A stretch of DNA of 16,785 bases from an uncultured Lachnospiraceae bacterium (GCA_910588285.1 CAJUQB010000107.1:1-16785), one strand, 5' to 3'. Counted from the stretch's first letter, positions 1-6,867 are shown. The notes: generated by a model not told the origin, from the sequence alone. Program-made: numbers and translations.

Positions 1-166
1 AGGGCCGGACAATGCCACAAATGTACTGGGCTTCAATATCTACAATTACGCCTTCCGCTATTCCCAGATGGGGTATGCGTCGGCAATGGCAATGATCCTG
101 ATGCTGATCATCCTGGTGATTGCGGTGATCCAGTATTTCTGTATGAAGGCTGACTGGGAATATTAG
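1..166 (+). CDS. Carbohydrate ABC transporter permease, MalF-type (3' end only)
   Basis: The reading frame is open from the window edge to a TAG at 164-166 and gives about 54 residues. They include GFNIYNYAFRYSQMGYASAM, then a hydrophobic membrane segment (MILMLIILVIAVIQYF), then a short polar tail ending DWEY. The F/YxxxxMGYASAMA pattern before the last helix is typical of the C-terminus of CUT1-family MalF/UgpA-like permeases. The next gene is a MalG-like permease 15 bases downstream with a good ribosome site, which fits the usual MalF-MalG pair. The gene starts outside the window, so its EAA loop cannot be seen. The substrate-binding lipoprotein of this transporter is presumably further upstream. 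Family confidence is high; the substrate is unknown. Confidence 0.85.
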   Translation, partial: GPDNATNVLGFNIYNYAFRYSQMGYASAMAMILMLIILVIAVIQYFCMKADWEY

Positions 167-181
167 GAAGGAGGAAGGCAG

Positions 182-997
182 ATGAGGAAAGCAGGAAAAT
201 GGATTCGGAATCTGATATTGGGGCTGGGCGTTTTCGCAGTGGCCTTTCCTTTTATATGGTGCGTGCTGCTGTCATTCAAATCAAACGGGGAGATCATGAG
301 CGTGGAGGCCCCCTTTCTTCCGACGAAGCTTGTGCTGGACGGATATCGCCGGGTGCTGGAGGATGCGCCCTTTTTCCAGTGGCTGTTCAACAGCATTGTG
401 ACGGCAGTGGCTGCCACGGCTTTGACAGCCTTTACCAGCTGCGTGGCGGGATATATTTTTGCAAAATTCCGGTTCCGGGGAAAAACGGTACTGTTTTTTG
501 CAATCCTGGCAACCATGATGGTGCCTTTCCAGGTGACTATGATCCCATTGTATCTGATTGTCAACAAGATGCAGCTTCTGGATTCCATGCTGGCTCTGAT
601 CGTTCCCTATATGGTGTCTGGCTTCGGGGTCTTTCTCTGCCGCCAGTTTGCGGAGAGCATTCCAACAGAGATTATTGAATCCGGCAGGATCGAGGGGGCA
701 GGGGAATGGACGATTTTCTTCCGGCTGATTATGCCCATGATGAAATCAGGGATTTCCGCTCTCTGCATTTTTACTTTTATGGGGCGGTGGAACGATTATG
801 TGTGGCCATTGATCGCATTGACCAGTGAGCGGAGGATGACCCTGCCCCTGGCGCTGAATTATTTCAATTCCAATTTGTTTACGGATTACAATGCTTCCAT
901 GAGTGCGGGAGTGCTGGTGATGCTTCCCCTTCTGATCATCTATTTCATTTTCCAGAAGCAGTTTGTGGAGAGCATTACCTTGACAGGGATCAAATAG
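182..997 (+). CDS. Carbohydrate ABC transporter permease, MalG-type
   Basis: This 271-residue inner-membrane protein is the usual length for CUT1-family MalG-type permeases. A basic N-terminus is followed by a membrane segment at about residues 11-30, and further hydrophobic segments give the expected six-helix pattern. The cytoplasmic EAA loop that contacts the ATPase is recognisable at about residues 160-190 (IPTEIIESGRIEGAGEW followed by LIMPMM). The C-terminus QFVESITLTGIK is characteristic of the family, in which many members end in GAVKG or similar. The ATG at 182 follows a GGAAGGAGGAAG ribosome site. The gene sits between the MalF-like partner and the GH4 gene, whose ribosome site overlaps this stop codon. 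No ATPase gene is visible here; such systems often use a shared MsmX/UgpC-like ATPase encoded elsewhere. Confidence 0.93.
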   Translation: MRKAGKWIRNLILGLGVFAVAFPFIWCVLLSFKSNGEIMSVEAPFLPTKLVLDGYRRVLEDAPFFQWLFNSIVTAVAATALTAFTSCVAGYIFAKFRFRGKTVLFFAILATMMVPFQVTMIPLYLIVNKMQLLDSMLALIVPYMVSGFGVFLCRQFAESIPTEIIESGRIEGAGEWTIFFRLIMPMMKSGISALCIFTFMGRWNDYVWPLIALTSERRMTLPLALNYFNSNLFTDYNASMSAGVLVMLPLLIIYFIFQKQFVESITLTGIK

Positions 998-1008
998 GAG
1001 GTTTCGCA

Positions 1009-2334
1009 ATGAAAGGAAAGAAAGAGCATCTGAAATTTGTATTTATCGGGGCCGGGAGCTCGGTGTTCACCATGCGCCTGATTGGGGATATCCTGGCGGA
1101 GCCCTGCATCCGGTCCGGGCAGCTGGTGTTGGTGGATATTGACGGGGAATTGCTGAAGGAAACGGAAGAAGCGGTCTGCCAGCTGATCCGGTATGCGGGC
1201 CGGGATTTTTCCATTGAGGCTTATGTAGATTATAAGAAGGCGGTTCCAGATGCGGATTTTGTGTTCATGACCATTGCCACCGGCGCTTATTCCCGGTGGA
1301 AGAAGGATATTGAGGTTTGCACCAGATACGGAGTGCTCCAGTCAGTGGGGGACACCATCGGCCCGGGGGGAATTATCCGCACCCTGCGGACAGTCCCGGT
1401 GATCCTGGATATTGCCCGTGAGATGGAACGTGTATGCCCCGACGCATGGATGATCAATTATACCAATCCCGAGGGAGCTGTCTGCCTGGCCCTGCAGAAG
1501 TACACCAGGATTAAGAATTTCGGCCTTTGCCACGGGACGCCGGACACGGCGGACTGGCTGGCGGAGAAGGTATTCGGCGTGGAGCGGCAGCGGTTCGGTT
1601 ACCGGGCGGCGGGAATCAACCATTTTACCTGGTTTCTGGAAATGGAGGTGGACGGACAGGACGTGTACCCCTCCCTGGGGGAGAAGCTTGTGGAGAGCGG
1701 GATGGATAAAGAGGAGCCTATTTCCGCACAGCTCTACGACATTTATGGCTGTTATCCGGCCCCCGGAGACCGCCATGTGGGGGAATTCGTGCCCCATTAT
1801 CTGAAGGATACGGTGCTTAAGGAGCAGGATTACCGCTGGAAAAACAATGATTTTGTGGTTGTGGACGGCTGGCGGGAGGATGCCCGCAGGCTCCTTGAGG
1901 ATGTGCGCAGGGAGGGGAAGGGCTATGAGAAATTCCTGGAGGGCTCCGGGGAGACGGCCACCCATTTTATCCGGGCACTGATGACCGGGGAGCCTGCCAG
2001 GGAGATGGTGAATGTCATCAACAGAGGCTACATTGACAATGTATCCCAGGTGATTGTGGAGCTTCCCACCTACATTGACGAATTCGGGCTCCATCCCCAG
2101 AAGATCGGGAGTCTGCCGGAGGGGATTGCGGCCCAATGCGACCGCCTGGGCAGGGAGTACCTCTTGATGGTGGATGCGGCGGCAGCCTGCGACTATGAGA
2201 AGGCGCGGCAGGCCATGTTCCTGGATCCTTTGGCAGCCAACTGTGCGTATCCGGAAGGGCTTTTGCAGGAGCTGATCCGGGAAAACCTGGACCTGCTGCC
2301 AGAGGCGTGGGGGGAGCAGCCATGGCTTGTATAA
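1009..2334 (+). CDS. Glycoside hydrolase family 4 (NAD/Mn-dependent; possible alpha-galactosidase/glucuronidase-type)
   Basis: The 441-residue product is the usual GH4 size. GH4 enzymes cleave glycosides by an oxidation-elimination-reduction cycle using NAD and a divalent metal. An N-terminal Rossmann motif is visible (FVFIGAGSS, residues 10-18). Further on are the NPEG segment, the metal-ligand motif CHGTP with Cys174, and GINHFTWF with His205. These two residues sit where the Cys and His metal ligands lie in characterised GH4 enzymes. CHG-type motifs are reported for the glucuronidase/galacturonidase side of GH4, whereas alpha-galactosidases tend to have CHS; this makes a uronide substrate possible but unproven. 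There is no signal peptide, so it acts in the cytoplasm on imported sugar. The ATG is preceded by TAGGAGG overlapping the permease stop, and the gene is co-transcribed with the transporter. Confidence 0.92.
   Translation: MKGKKEHLKFVFIGAGSSVFTMRLIGDILAEPCIRSGQLVLVDIDGELLKETEEAVCQLIRYAGRDFSIEAYVDYKKAVPDADFVFMTIATGAYSRWKKDIEVCTRYGVLQSVGDTIGPGGIIRTLRTVPVILDIAREMERVCPDAWMINYTNPEGAVCLALQKYTRIKNFGLCHGTPDTADWLAEKVFGVERQRFGYRAAGINHFTWFLEMEVDGQDVYPSLGEKLVESGMDKEEPISAQLYDIYGCYPAPGDRHVGEFVPHYLKDTVLKEQDYRWKNNDFVVVDGWREDARRLLEDVRREGKGYEKFLEGSGETATHFIRALMTGEPAREMVNVINRGYIDNVSQVIVELPTYIDEFGLHPQKIGSLPEGIAAQCDRLGREYLLMVDAAAACDYEKARQAMFLDPLAANCAYPEGLLQELIRENLDLLPEAWGEQPWLV
2309..2315 (+). promoter_or_regulatory. 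Ribosome binding site that sets the URO-D-like start
   Basis: A GGGGGGA run inside the end of the GH4 gene lies about six bases before ATG 2322. A GTG at 2307 in the same frame would leave this site unused, so ATG 2322 is preferred. The resulting 13-base gene overlap suggests translational coupling. Confidence 0.6.
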
Positions 2335-3641
2335 CCCAAAAGGAGCGGCTGTATCTGCGGGAGCTGGCCAAAAAACAGAGGGAATATGCTTCCTTGCCGG
2401 AAATGGAGGAGAAGGAAAAGGCCTGGTTCGACCTGAATATGGGGAGGCCGGCAGTGCCGCCTGTGGTGGTAGAGACCTGGACCTTTGGCCAGGATATGAT
2501 GCCGGAGGGGATCCTGCGCTGCACTTCGCCCAAGGCTCGGGAGATGGAATATCGGCTGTTAAAGCAGATCCGGGAGTATGAGCTGATTCATGACGACAAG
2601 GTAGTGCCAAAGGAATACCCGGTGGATTATCGGGTAGAGATTGATGAATTTGGCATTCCGGTGGAGGAGCGCCACGCGGTGGATGCCCAGGGCAGGTCTG
2701 TGGGATATGAATACCATTCGCCCATCCGGGATTTGGAGGAGGATTTTCATCTGCTCAAACCTGCCGCTCTGGAGATTGACAGAAGGGGGACCCAGGAGGA
2801 GGCGCAGCTTGCAGAGGAGGTTTTGGGGGATATTCTCCCAGTAACCCTTCGGGGCATTCCGCCCATCATTGCCATGCCCTGGCAGGCCTCCAGGCTGCTG
2901 GGGCTGGAGGGAATGATGCTGTCCATGTATGACTGCCCCAAGGCTATGCACAAGCTGATGGCATATTTGACGGAGAATCAGATCCGCATCATGGAGGCCT
3001 ATGAGAGGGAGGGCATTCTGACGCTGAATAACCGGAACCAGGAGACCGGCATGAGCAGCTATGGGTTCACGGAGGAGCTGCCCCGGGGGAGGGAGGAGGG
3101 AATCCGGCAGGCTGCTTTCCGAAAAGAGGAAGGATCCGGGCGGGCTGTTTTTTCCAAGGAGGAAGGCGGCAACTGCCTGGGGGATATCTGGCTCTGGGCC
3201 GAGGCGGAGGAGACGGCCTCCATCTCCCCGGAGATGTTCCGGGAATTTTTCCTTCCCTATATGGCCAGGGCCTGCAGCAGGGTGGGCCTGATTTACTATG
3301 GCTGCTGTGAGCCCATGGAACGCAACTGGCCGGGGCTTGTCCAGGCGATCCCAAATATCCGTAAGGTGTCGGTTTCCCCCTTTTCCAACCAGGAACAGAT
3401 GGGGGAAATGCTGCGGGGCACAGGCATTGTATTCTCCAGAAAGCCCCTGGCCAATTACTTAAGCATTGCAGGCAGCTTTGACGAGGATGCCTGGACAGAC
3501 CACATTAGAGAAACGCTGCAGGCGGCCAGAGGCTGTCAGTGCGAGATTATCATGCGGGATATCTACCAGGTGGGAAACCTGGGGAAGGTGAGACGGGCCG
3601 TGGAGCTTGCAAAGGGGCTGGCGTTACAATTCACGGCCTAG
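2322..3641 (+). CDS. URO-D-superfamily protein of unknown function (not a heme enzyme)
   Basis: The product has 439 residues. The second half looks like the URO-D/methylcobamide-methyltransferase TIM barrel: Y-Y-G-C-C-E-P at residues 325-331, then PNIRKVSVSPFSN, then FSRKPLANYLS. The GCCEP motif sits where cobamide methyltransferases have a zinc-binding H-x-C-G. The N-terminal PRQAGRY motif of true uroporphyrinogen decarboxylase is absent, and a stretch with PVVVETWTFGQ replaces it. I recognise this as a URO-D-like family found alone in Firmicutes, often near sugar genes, with no known reaction. ATG 2322 lies inside the 3' end of GH4, so the two are probably coupled. Odd: an 11-residue in-frame duplication at residues 264-285. 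A decarboxylase, methyltransferase or unrelated catalytic role are all possible. No terminator hairpin with a T-tract follows the stop. Confidence 0.75.
   Translation: MACITQKERLYLRELAKKQREYASLPEMEEKEKAWFDLNMGRPAVPPVVVETWTFGQDMMPEGILRCTSPKAREMEYRLLKQIREYELIHDDKVVPKEYPVDYRVEIDEFGIPVEERHAVDAQGRSVGYEYHSPIRDLEEDFHLLKPAALEIDRRGTQEEAQLAEEVLGDILPVTLRGIPPIIAMPWQASRLLGLEGMMLSMYDCPKAMHKLMAYLTENQIRIMEAYEREGILTLNNRNQETGMSSYGFTEELPRGREEGIRQAAFRKEEGSGRAVFSKEEGGNCLGDIWLWAEAEETASISPEMFREFFLPYMARACSRVGLIYYGCCEPMERNWPGLVQAIPNIRKVSVSPFSNQEQMGEMLRGTGIVFSRKPLANYLSIAGSFDEDAWTDHIRETLQAARGCQCEIIMRDIYQVGNLGKVRRAVELAKGLALQFTA
3111..3176 (+). repeat. Imperfect 33-base tandem duplication within the URO-D-like gene
   Basis: Two consecutive 33-base units start at 3111 and 3144 and encode AAFRKEEGSGR and AVFSKEEGGNC. 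The period is a multiple of three, so the frame is kept. The inserted residues are charged and Gly-rich, as expected for a surface loop. Confidence 0.7.
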
Positions 3642-3676
3642 CCGGCCGCGAACTGGGGCTAAGGTGGAACAGGAAG

Positions 3677-3705
3677 TAGACATTTTTTTCTTTTTCGTAT
3701 ATACT
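3677..3705 (+). promoter_or_regulatory. Sigma-A-type promoter of the cysteine synthase gene
   Basis: TAGACA at 3677-3682 (five of six consensus bases), a 17-base T-rich spacer and TATACT at 3700-3705 (five of six) form a strong vegetative promoter. It lies about 54 bases before the ATG at 3759 and separates this gene from the upstream sugar operon. Confidence 0.8.
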
Positions 3706-3758
3706 AAATAAAGTTGAAGTTTAAGTGTTAAGGTGATTGCGAAAAGGAAGGAAATAAA

Positions 3759-4685
3759 ATGGTATATGAAAATATTTTAGAGGCTATGGGGCATACACCC
3801 ATAATCCGGCTGAACCATATGGCAGGGGAGGATTCTGCCAGGGTGCTGGTCAAATTCGAGGGCCTGAATGTAGGCGGTTCCATTAAGACGAGAACAGCCT
3901 ATAATATGATCCGCAAGGCAGAGCAGGCCGGGAAGCTGACAAAGGATTCTGTCATTGTAGAGCCCACCAGCGGGAATCAGGGGATCGGCCTGGCTCTGGT
4001 GGGGGCGGTGCGGGGGTATGAGACCTGCATCATTATGCCGGATTCTGTCAGCGAGGAGCGCAGGAAGCTGGTAGAGCATTACGGCGCCCGGGTGATCCTG
4101 ATCCATGATGCAGGCAATATTGGAAAATGTATTGAGGAATGCCTGGAAATGGCCTTGAAGATGCAGGCAGAGGATCCCAGGGTGTTTGTGCCCCAGCAGT
4201 TTGAAAATCCGGCTAATCCGCAGGTGCAGCGGGAGCAGACCGGTGTGGAGATCTTAGAGCAGGTGGATGGCCCCATCCATGGATTCTGCTCCGGCATCGG
4301 CACGGGGGGAACGATTTCCGGCATTGGAGAGACCCTGCGGGAGAGGAATCCGGACATAGAAATCTGGGCCGTGGAGCCGGAGCACGCGGCGATCCTGTCA
4401 GGGGGATCTATCGGAACCCACATCCAGATGGGCATCGGCGACGGGGTGATCCCCAAGGTGCTGAACCGGGAGATTTACCAGGACATCTGTATTGTCACAG
4501 ACGAGGAGGCCCTTAAGACGGCCAAGGAGCTGGCCTCCCGGGAAGGTATTATGTGCGGGATCTCCAGCGGAACAAATGTGGCTGCAGCTCTTCGACTGGC
4601 CAAAAAGCTGGGACCGGGGAAGACGGTGGTGACCGTGCTTCCGGATACTGCGGAACGGTATTTTTCTACGCCGTTGTTTGAGTGA
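3759..4685 (+). CDS. cysK: Cysteine synthase-family PLP enzyme (O-acetylserine sulfhydrylase-like)
   Basis: At 308 residues it is the usual length for fold-type II cysteine synthases, which make L-cysteine from O-acetylserine and sulfide. Visible motifs are the PLP lysine K43 in VGGSIKTR, the substrate loop PTSGNQG at 69-75, the phosphate-binding GTGGTISGIG, the C-terminal GISSGTNVAAAL and LPDTAERYFSTPLF. Two differences from classical CysK stand out: the lysine motif reads SIKTR rather than SVKDR, and the Asn-loop reads SGNQ rather than SGNT. Similar variants occur, as far as I recall, in a clostridial subgroup, so this may be a subfamily with another nucleophile or acceptor. The ATG follows AAGGAAGG at 3744-3751. 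The gene has its own promoter and appears monocistronic. No T-box or S-box leader was recognised. Confidence 0.88.
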   Translation: MVYENILEAMGHTPIIRLNHMAGEDSARVLVKFEGLNVGGSIKTRTAYNMIRKAEQAGKLTKDSVIVEPTSGNQGIGLALVGAVRGYETCIIMPDSVSEERRKLVEHYGARVILIHDAGNIGKCIEECLEMALKMQAEDPRVFVPQQFENPANPQVQREQTGVEILEQVDGPIHGFCSGIGTGGTISGIGETLRERNPDIEIWAVEPEHAAILSGGSIGTHIQMGIGDGVIPKVLNREIYQDICIVTDEEALKTAKELASREGIMCGISSGTNVAAALRLAKKLGPGKTVVTVLPDTAERYFSTPLFE

Positions 4686-4727
4686 AGGTACCGTTTCTCT
4701 GTTGTGAGTTTGCGCTGTCATTTTTCA

Positions 4728-4756
4728 TTGTATGATCGGCAAAAATCCGATATACT
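4728..4756 (+). promoter_or_regulatory. Candidate promoter with an operator-like inverted repeat, upstream of the AAA-ATPase-like gene
   Basis: TATACT at 4751-4756 has five of six consensus bases. With a 17-base spacer the -35 is TTGTAT at 4728-4733, which matches consensus only at TTG. Between them lies ATCGG-N7-CCGAT at 4735-4751, a five-base-arm inverted repeat filling the spacer and touching the -10. This is a natural position for a repressor site. The start codon is 28 bases beyond the -10. Confidence 0.5.
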
Positions 4757-4783
4757 TAGGGAGAGAGAAGGAGGTGCAGAAAG

Positions 4784-6481
4784 ATGGCAAGAACTGTGGG
4801 TATCGGACATCAGGATTTCGAGACCGTTAGAAAAAATGGGTATTTTTATGTAGACAAGACCCATTTTATGCGGGAATGGTGGGAGAATGGAGATGCGGTA
4901 ACATTGATCACCCGTCCCAGGAGGTTTGGGAAAACACTGACTATGAGTATGACAGAGCAGTTTTTTTCAGTAGAGTATGCCGGGAGGGGAGAATTATTTG
5001 AAGAATTGTCCATCTGGGAGGAGAAGAAATATCGGGATATGCAGGGAACGTACCCGGTCATAAGTCTGTCCTTTGCCAATGTGAAGGAGCAGGATTATGT
5101 AGCAGCCAGTTATCGGATTCGGCAGCTCCTAATGAAGCAGTACGAAAAAAAATCTTTTTTGCAGGAGAGCAATCTGCTGTCCAATGCAGAAAAGGCTTAT
5201 TATGAACGAATGAAGACAGATATAAGCGAAATAGATGCTTCGCTTGCATTGTATCAGCTTTCCGATTATCTATGCCGTTATTTCGGGAAAAAAGTGATCA
5301 TTCTGCTGGATGAATATGATACGCCTATGCAGGAAGCCTATATGAGCGGCTACTGGGAGAAGCTGGCAGGATTTATCCGGAGCCTTTTCAATGCCACCTT
5401 TAAGACCAACCCTTATCTGGAACGGGCCATTATGACAGGCATCACCCGTGTCAGCAAGGAGTCCATCTTTTCCGATCTGAATAACCTGGAGGTGGTGACG
5501 ACTACGTCGGACAAATATGCAGATTGTTTTGGGTTCACGGAAGAGGAGGTATTCCAGGCCCTGGATGAATTTGGTTTGACAGGAGAAAAAGAAGACGTAA
5601 GGAATTGGTATGACGGCTTTCGGTTTGGAAATATCAGCGGGATTTATAACCCCTGGTCCATCCTGAATTACCTGGATAAGAAAAAGATAGGAACTTATTG
5701 GGCAAACACCAGCTCCAACAGCCTGGTAGGCAAGCTGATCCGGGAGGGCGAGGCGGAGATTAAGGTTACTATGGAAAAGCTGATTCAAGGAGAAAGTGTC
5801 CATGCCATGCTGGATGAGCAGATTATATTCAGTCAGCTTGGCCAGGAGGAAGGAGCGGTCTGGAGCCTGCTTCTTGCCAGCGGCTATCTGAAAGCAGAAG
5901 ATGTCAGGATGGATCTTGGCAGCGGGAAGATGAATTATGAATTGCGCCTTACAAACCGAGAGGTGCGTTATATGTTCCTACAGATGATAGATGGCTGGTT
6001 CCAGGGATGCCGTCCGGTTCGGAATGCTTTCCTGCAGGCAATGCTTCAGGGCGATCTGGAAGAAATGAATGAGTATATGAATGATATTGCGGAGGAATTG
6101 TTCAGCAGCTTTGATACGGGAAAGAATCCATCTGGAAAGACCCATCCGGAACGCTTCTATCACGGCTTTGTACTGGGGCTGCTGGTAGAGCTGCAAGAGA
6201 GATATGAGATTACCTCCAACAAAGAAAGCGGCCTTGGCCGGTATGACATTATGCTGGAGCCCAAAGATCGAACCCAGGACGCAATTGTGATAGAATTTAA
6301 GATTGCCAATACCAGGAAAAAGGAAAGCCTGGAAACGGCAGTGGAATCAGCATTACAACAGATCGAAGAGAAGAAATATGAGGCTGTATTGCATGCAAAG
6401 GGCTTTGCCAGGGGGCAGATTAGGAAATATGGGTTTGCGTTCCATGGGAAAGAGGTGCTGATTGGGGCGGCAAAGGCTTAA
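4784..6481 (+). CDS. AAA-ATPase-like protein with C-terminal PD-(D/E)XK nuclease-like domain
   Basis: The 565-residue protein matches the two-domain family of an AAA-ATPase-like domain followed by a PD-(D/E)XK domain (formerly DUF1703). N-terminal YFYVDKTHF is followed by a degenerate P-loop, RPRRFGKTL (Lys50), and by Walker B KKVIILLDEYDTPM at about residues 168-181. A conserved segment TGITRVSKESIFSDLNN comes next. Near the C-terminus GRYDIML (about 485-491) and AIVIEFKI (about 501-508) give the D...ExK nuclease signature. The key residues of both domains look intact. The family is abundant, often in many copies, in gut Bacteroidetes and Clostridia; its role is not settled. No partner gene is adjacent. 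The ribosome site GAAGGAGGTG is strong, and the gene is less GC-rich than its neighbours, which may mean recent acquisition. Confidence 0.88.
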   Translation: MARTVGIGHQDFETVRKNGYFYVDKTHFMREWWENGDAVTLITRPRRFGKTLTMSMTEQFFSVEYAGRGELFEELSIWEEKKYRDMQGTYPVISLSFANVKEQDYVAASYRIRQLLMKQYEKKSFLQESNLLSNAEKAYYERMKTDISEIDASLALYQLSDYLCRYFGKKVIILLDEYDTPMQEAYMSGYWEKLAGFIRSLFNATFKTNPYLERAIMTGITRVSKESIFSDLNNLEVVTTTSDKYADCFGFTEEEVFQALDEFGLTGEKEDVRNWYDGFRFGNISGIYNPWSILNYLDKKKIGTYWANTSSNSLVGKLIREGEAEIKVTMEKLIQGESVHAMLDEQIIFSQLGQEEGAVWSLLLASGYLKAEDVRMDLGSGKMNYELRLTNREVRYMFLQMIDGWFQGCRPVRNAFLQAMLQGDLEEMNEYMNDIAEELFSSFDTGKNPSGKTHPERFYHGFVLGLLVELQERYEITSNKESGLGRYDIMLEPKDRTQDAIVIEFKIANTRKKESLETAVESALQQIEEKKYEAVLHAKGFARGQIRKYGFAFHGKEVLIGAAKA

Positions 6482-6527
6482 AATTTTTATGTAGATAAGA
6501 TAAAATCTGGGAGATTCCCCAAAATCA

Positions 6528-6556
6528 TTGACATTTAGGAACAAGTATGATAGGTT
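6528..6556 (+). promoter_or_regulatory. Candidate promoter for the possible small RNA
   Basis: A perfect TTGACA at 6528-6533 is followed after 17 bases by TAGGTT at 6551-6556. The latter keeps the first, second and last bases of the -10 consensus. TATGAT at 6546-6551 is a better hexamer, but only 12 bases from TTGACA. Confidence 0.4.
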
Positions 6557-6559
6557 AAA

Positions 6560-6658
6560 TATCAAGGTCGTGCTGACGCACAAGGGTTCGTCCCGAGTGG
6601 AAAGGCGATGGAATCATACGGGAAGAGTATATCCACGTCTTTTTGACGTGGATTTTTT
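6560..6658 (+). ncRNA. Candidate structured RNA (leader/attenuator or sRNA), class unknown
   Basis: This roughly 100-base segment runs from the predicted transcription start to a strong terminator. Several short helices can be drawn: GTGC-TGAC-GCAC at 6570-6581, GGG-TTCGT-CCC at 6584-6594, and TCCCG 6591-6595 with CGGGA 6619-6623. GTGGA at 6597-6601 can also pair with TCCAC at 6632-6636, the 5' arm of the terminator, so an alternative anti-terminator fold is possible. If transcription begins earlier, GTATGAT 6545-6551 pairs perfectly with ATCATAC 6613-6619. It does not match the riboswitch consensuses I know. It could be only the 3' trailer of the upstream gene. Confidence 0.35.
6631..6658 (+). 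terminator. Intrinsic terminator
   Basis: ATCCACGTC (6631-6639), a TTTTT loop and GACGTGGAT (6645-6653) form a perfect 9-bp stem followed by a T run. It ends transcription from the AAA-ATPase-like gene and/or from the TTGACA box at 6528. Confidence 0.88.
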
Positions 6659-6683
6659 ACTACAGGATTTTCAATACACCAGA

Positions 6684-6765
6684 AAAGGCAAAGCAGAGCC
6701 TGAATCGCCCGGAAAGGCAAAGCAGAGCCTGAATCGCCCGGAAAGGCAAAGCTGAGACTGGCATC
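6684..6765 (+). repeat. 29-base direct tandem repeats (two perfect copies plus a degenerate third)
   Basis: Units begin at 6684, 6713 and 6742, each opening AAAGGCAAAGC. The first two are identical over 29 bases and the third drifts after about 11 bases. Each full unit can form a short AGGC/GCCT hairpin. The units abut without spacers, so this is not a CRISPR array. Confidence 0.85.
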
Positions 6766-6772
6766 ACATGCC
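6760..6772. repeat. Short inverted repeat after the tandem repeats
   Basis: GGCAT-CAC-ATGCC at 6760-6772 is a perfect five-base-arm inverted repeat about 96 bases before the ABC lipoprotein gene. It could be an operator or part of a leader fold; nothing more can be said from sequence. Confidence 0.4.
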
Positions 6773-6867
6773 GGATGCCCTCACAACCTTCCGAATCCCC
6801 AAAGAAAATCCTATCCCCCCCTCCATACAGACCGAAACAACAAAGCGAATATAGGAGGAAAAACAAC

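Larger units (their letters stand above)
6482..6867. other. 386-base gene-free stretch
   Basis: No credible gene lies here. It holds a TTGACA promoter-like box, a possible structured RNA with an intrinsic terminator, 29-base tandem repeats and a short inverted repeat. Positions 6773-6852 are C-rich on the plus strand (a run of seven C at about 6816-6822), with no promoter I can defend for the following ABC operon. Confidence 0.6.

Noticed and set aside
1342..2610. 422-codon open frame on the minus strand
   Set aside because: It lies opposite the GH4 and URO-D-like genes, is rich in Pro, His and Arg, shows no recognisable domain and is an antisense shadow of GC-rich coding sequence.
2322..3641. 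Uroporphyrinogen decarboxylase (hemE)
   Set aside because: The diagnostic N-terminal motif is missing, no tetrapyrrole gene is adjacent, and the gene is embedded in a sugar operon.
3642..3676. Terminator after the URO-D-like gene
   Set aside because: A CGGC-CTA-GCCG hairpin overlaps the stop codon, but there is no T run after it.
4784..6481. Anti-phage defence island
   Set aside because: A single AAA/nuclease-like gene without partner genes, recombinase or other defence genes nearby does not support it.
6560..6658. Known riboswitch (guanidine-I/ykkC, TPP, c-di-GMP, fluoride) or SRP RNA
   Set aside because: The conserved cores of these classes were looked for by eye and are not present; only scattered short similarities exist.
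6528..6755. 75-codon open frame across the terminator and tandem repeats
   Set aside because: It reads through a strong intrinsic terminator and repeated DNA, has no convincing ribosome site and no domain.
6684..6765. CRISPR array
   Set aside because: The repeats abut directly with no unique spacers, there are fewer than three good copies, and no cas gene is near.
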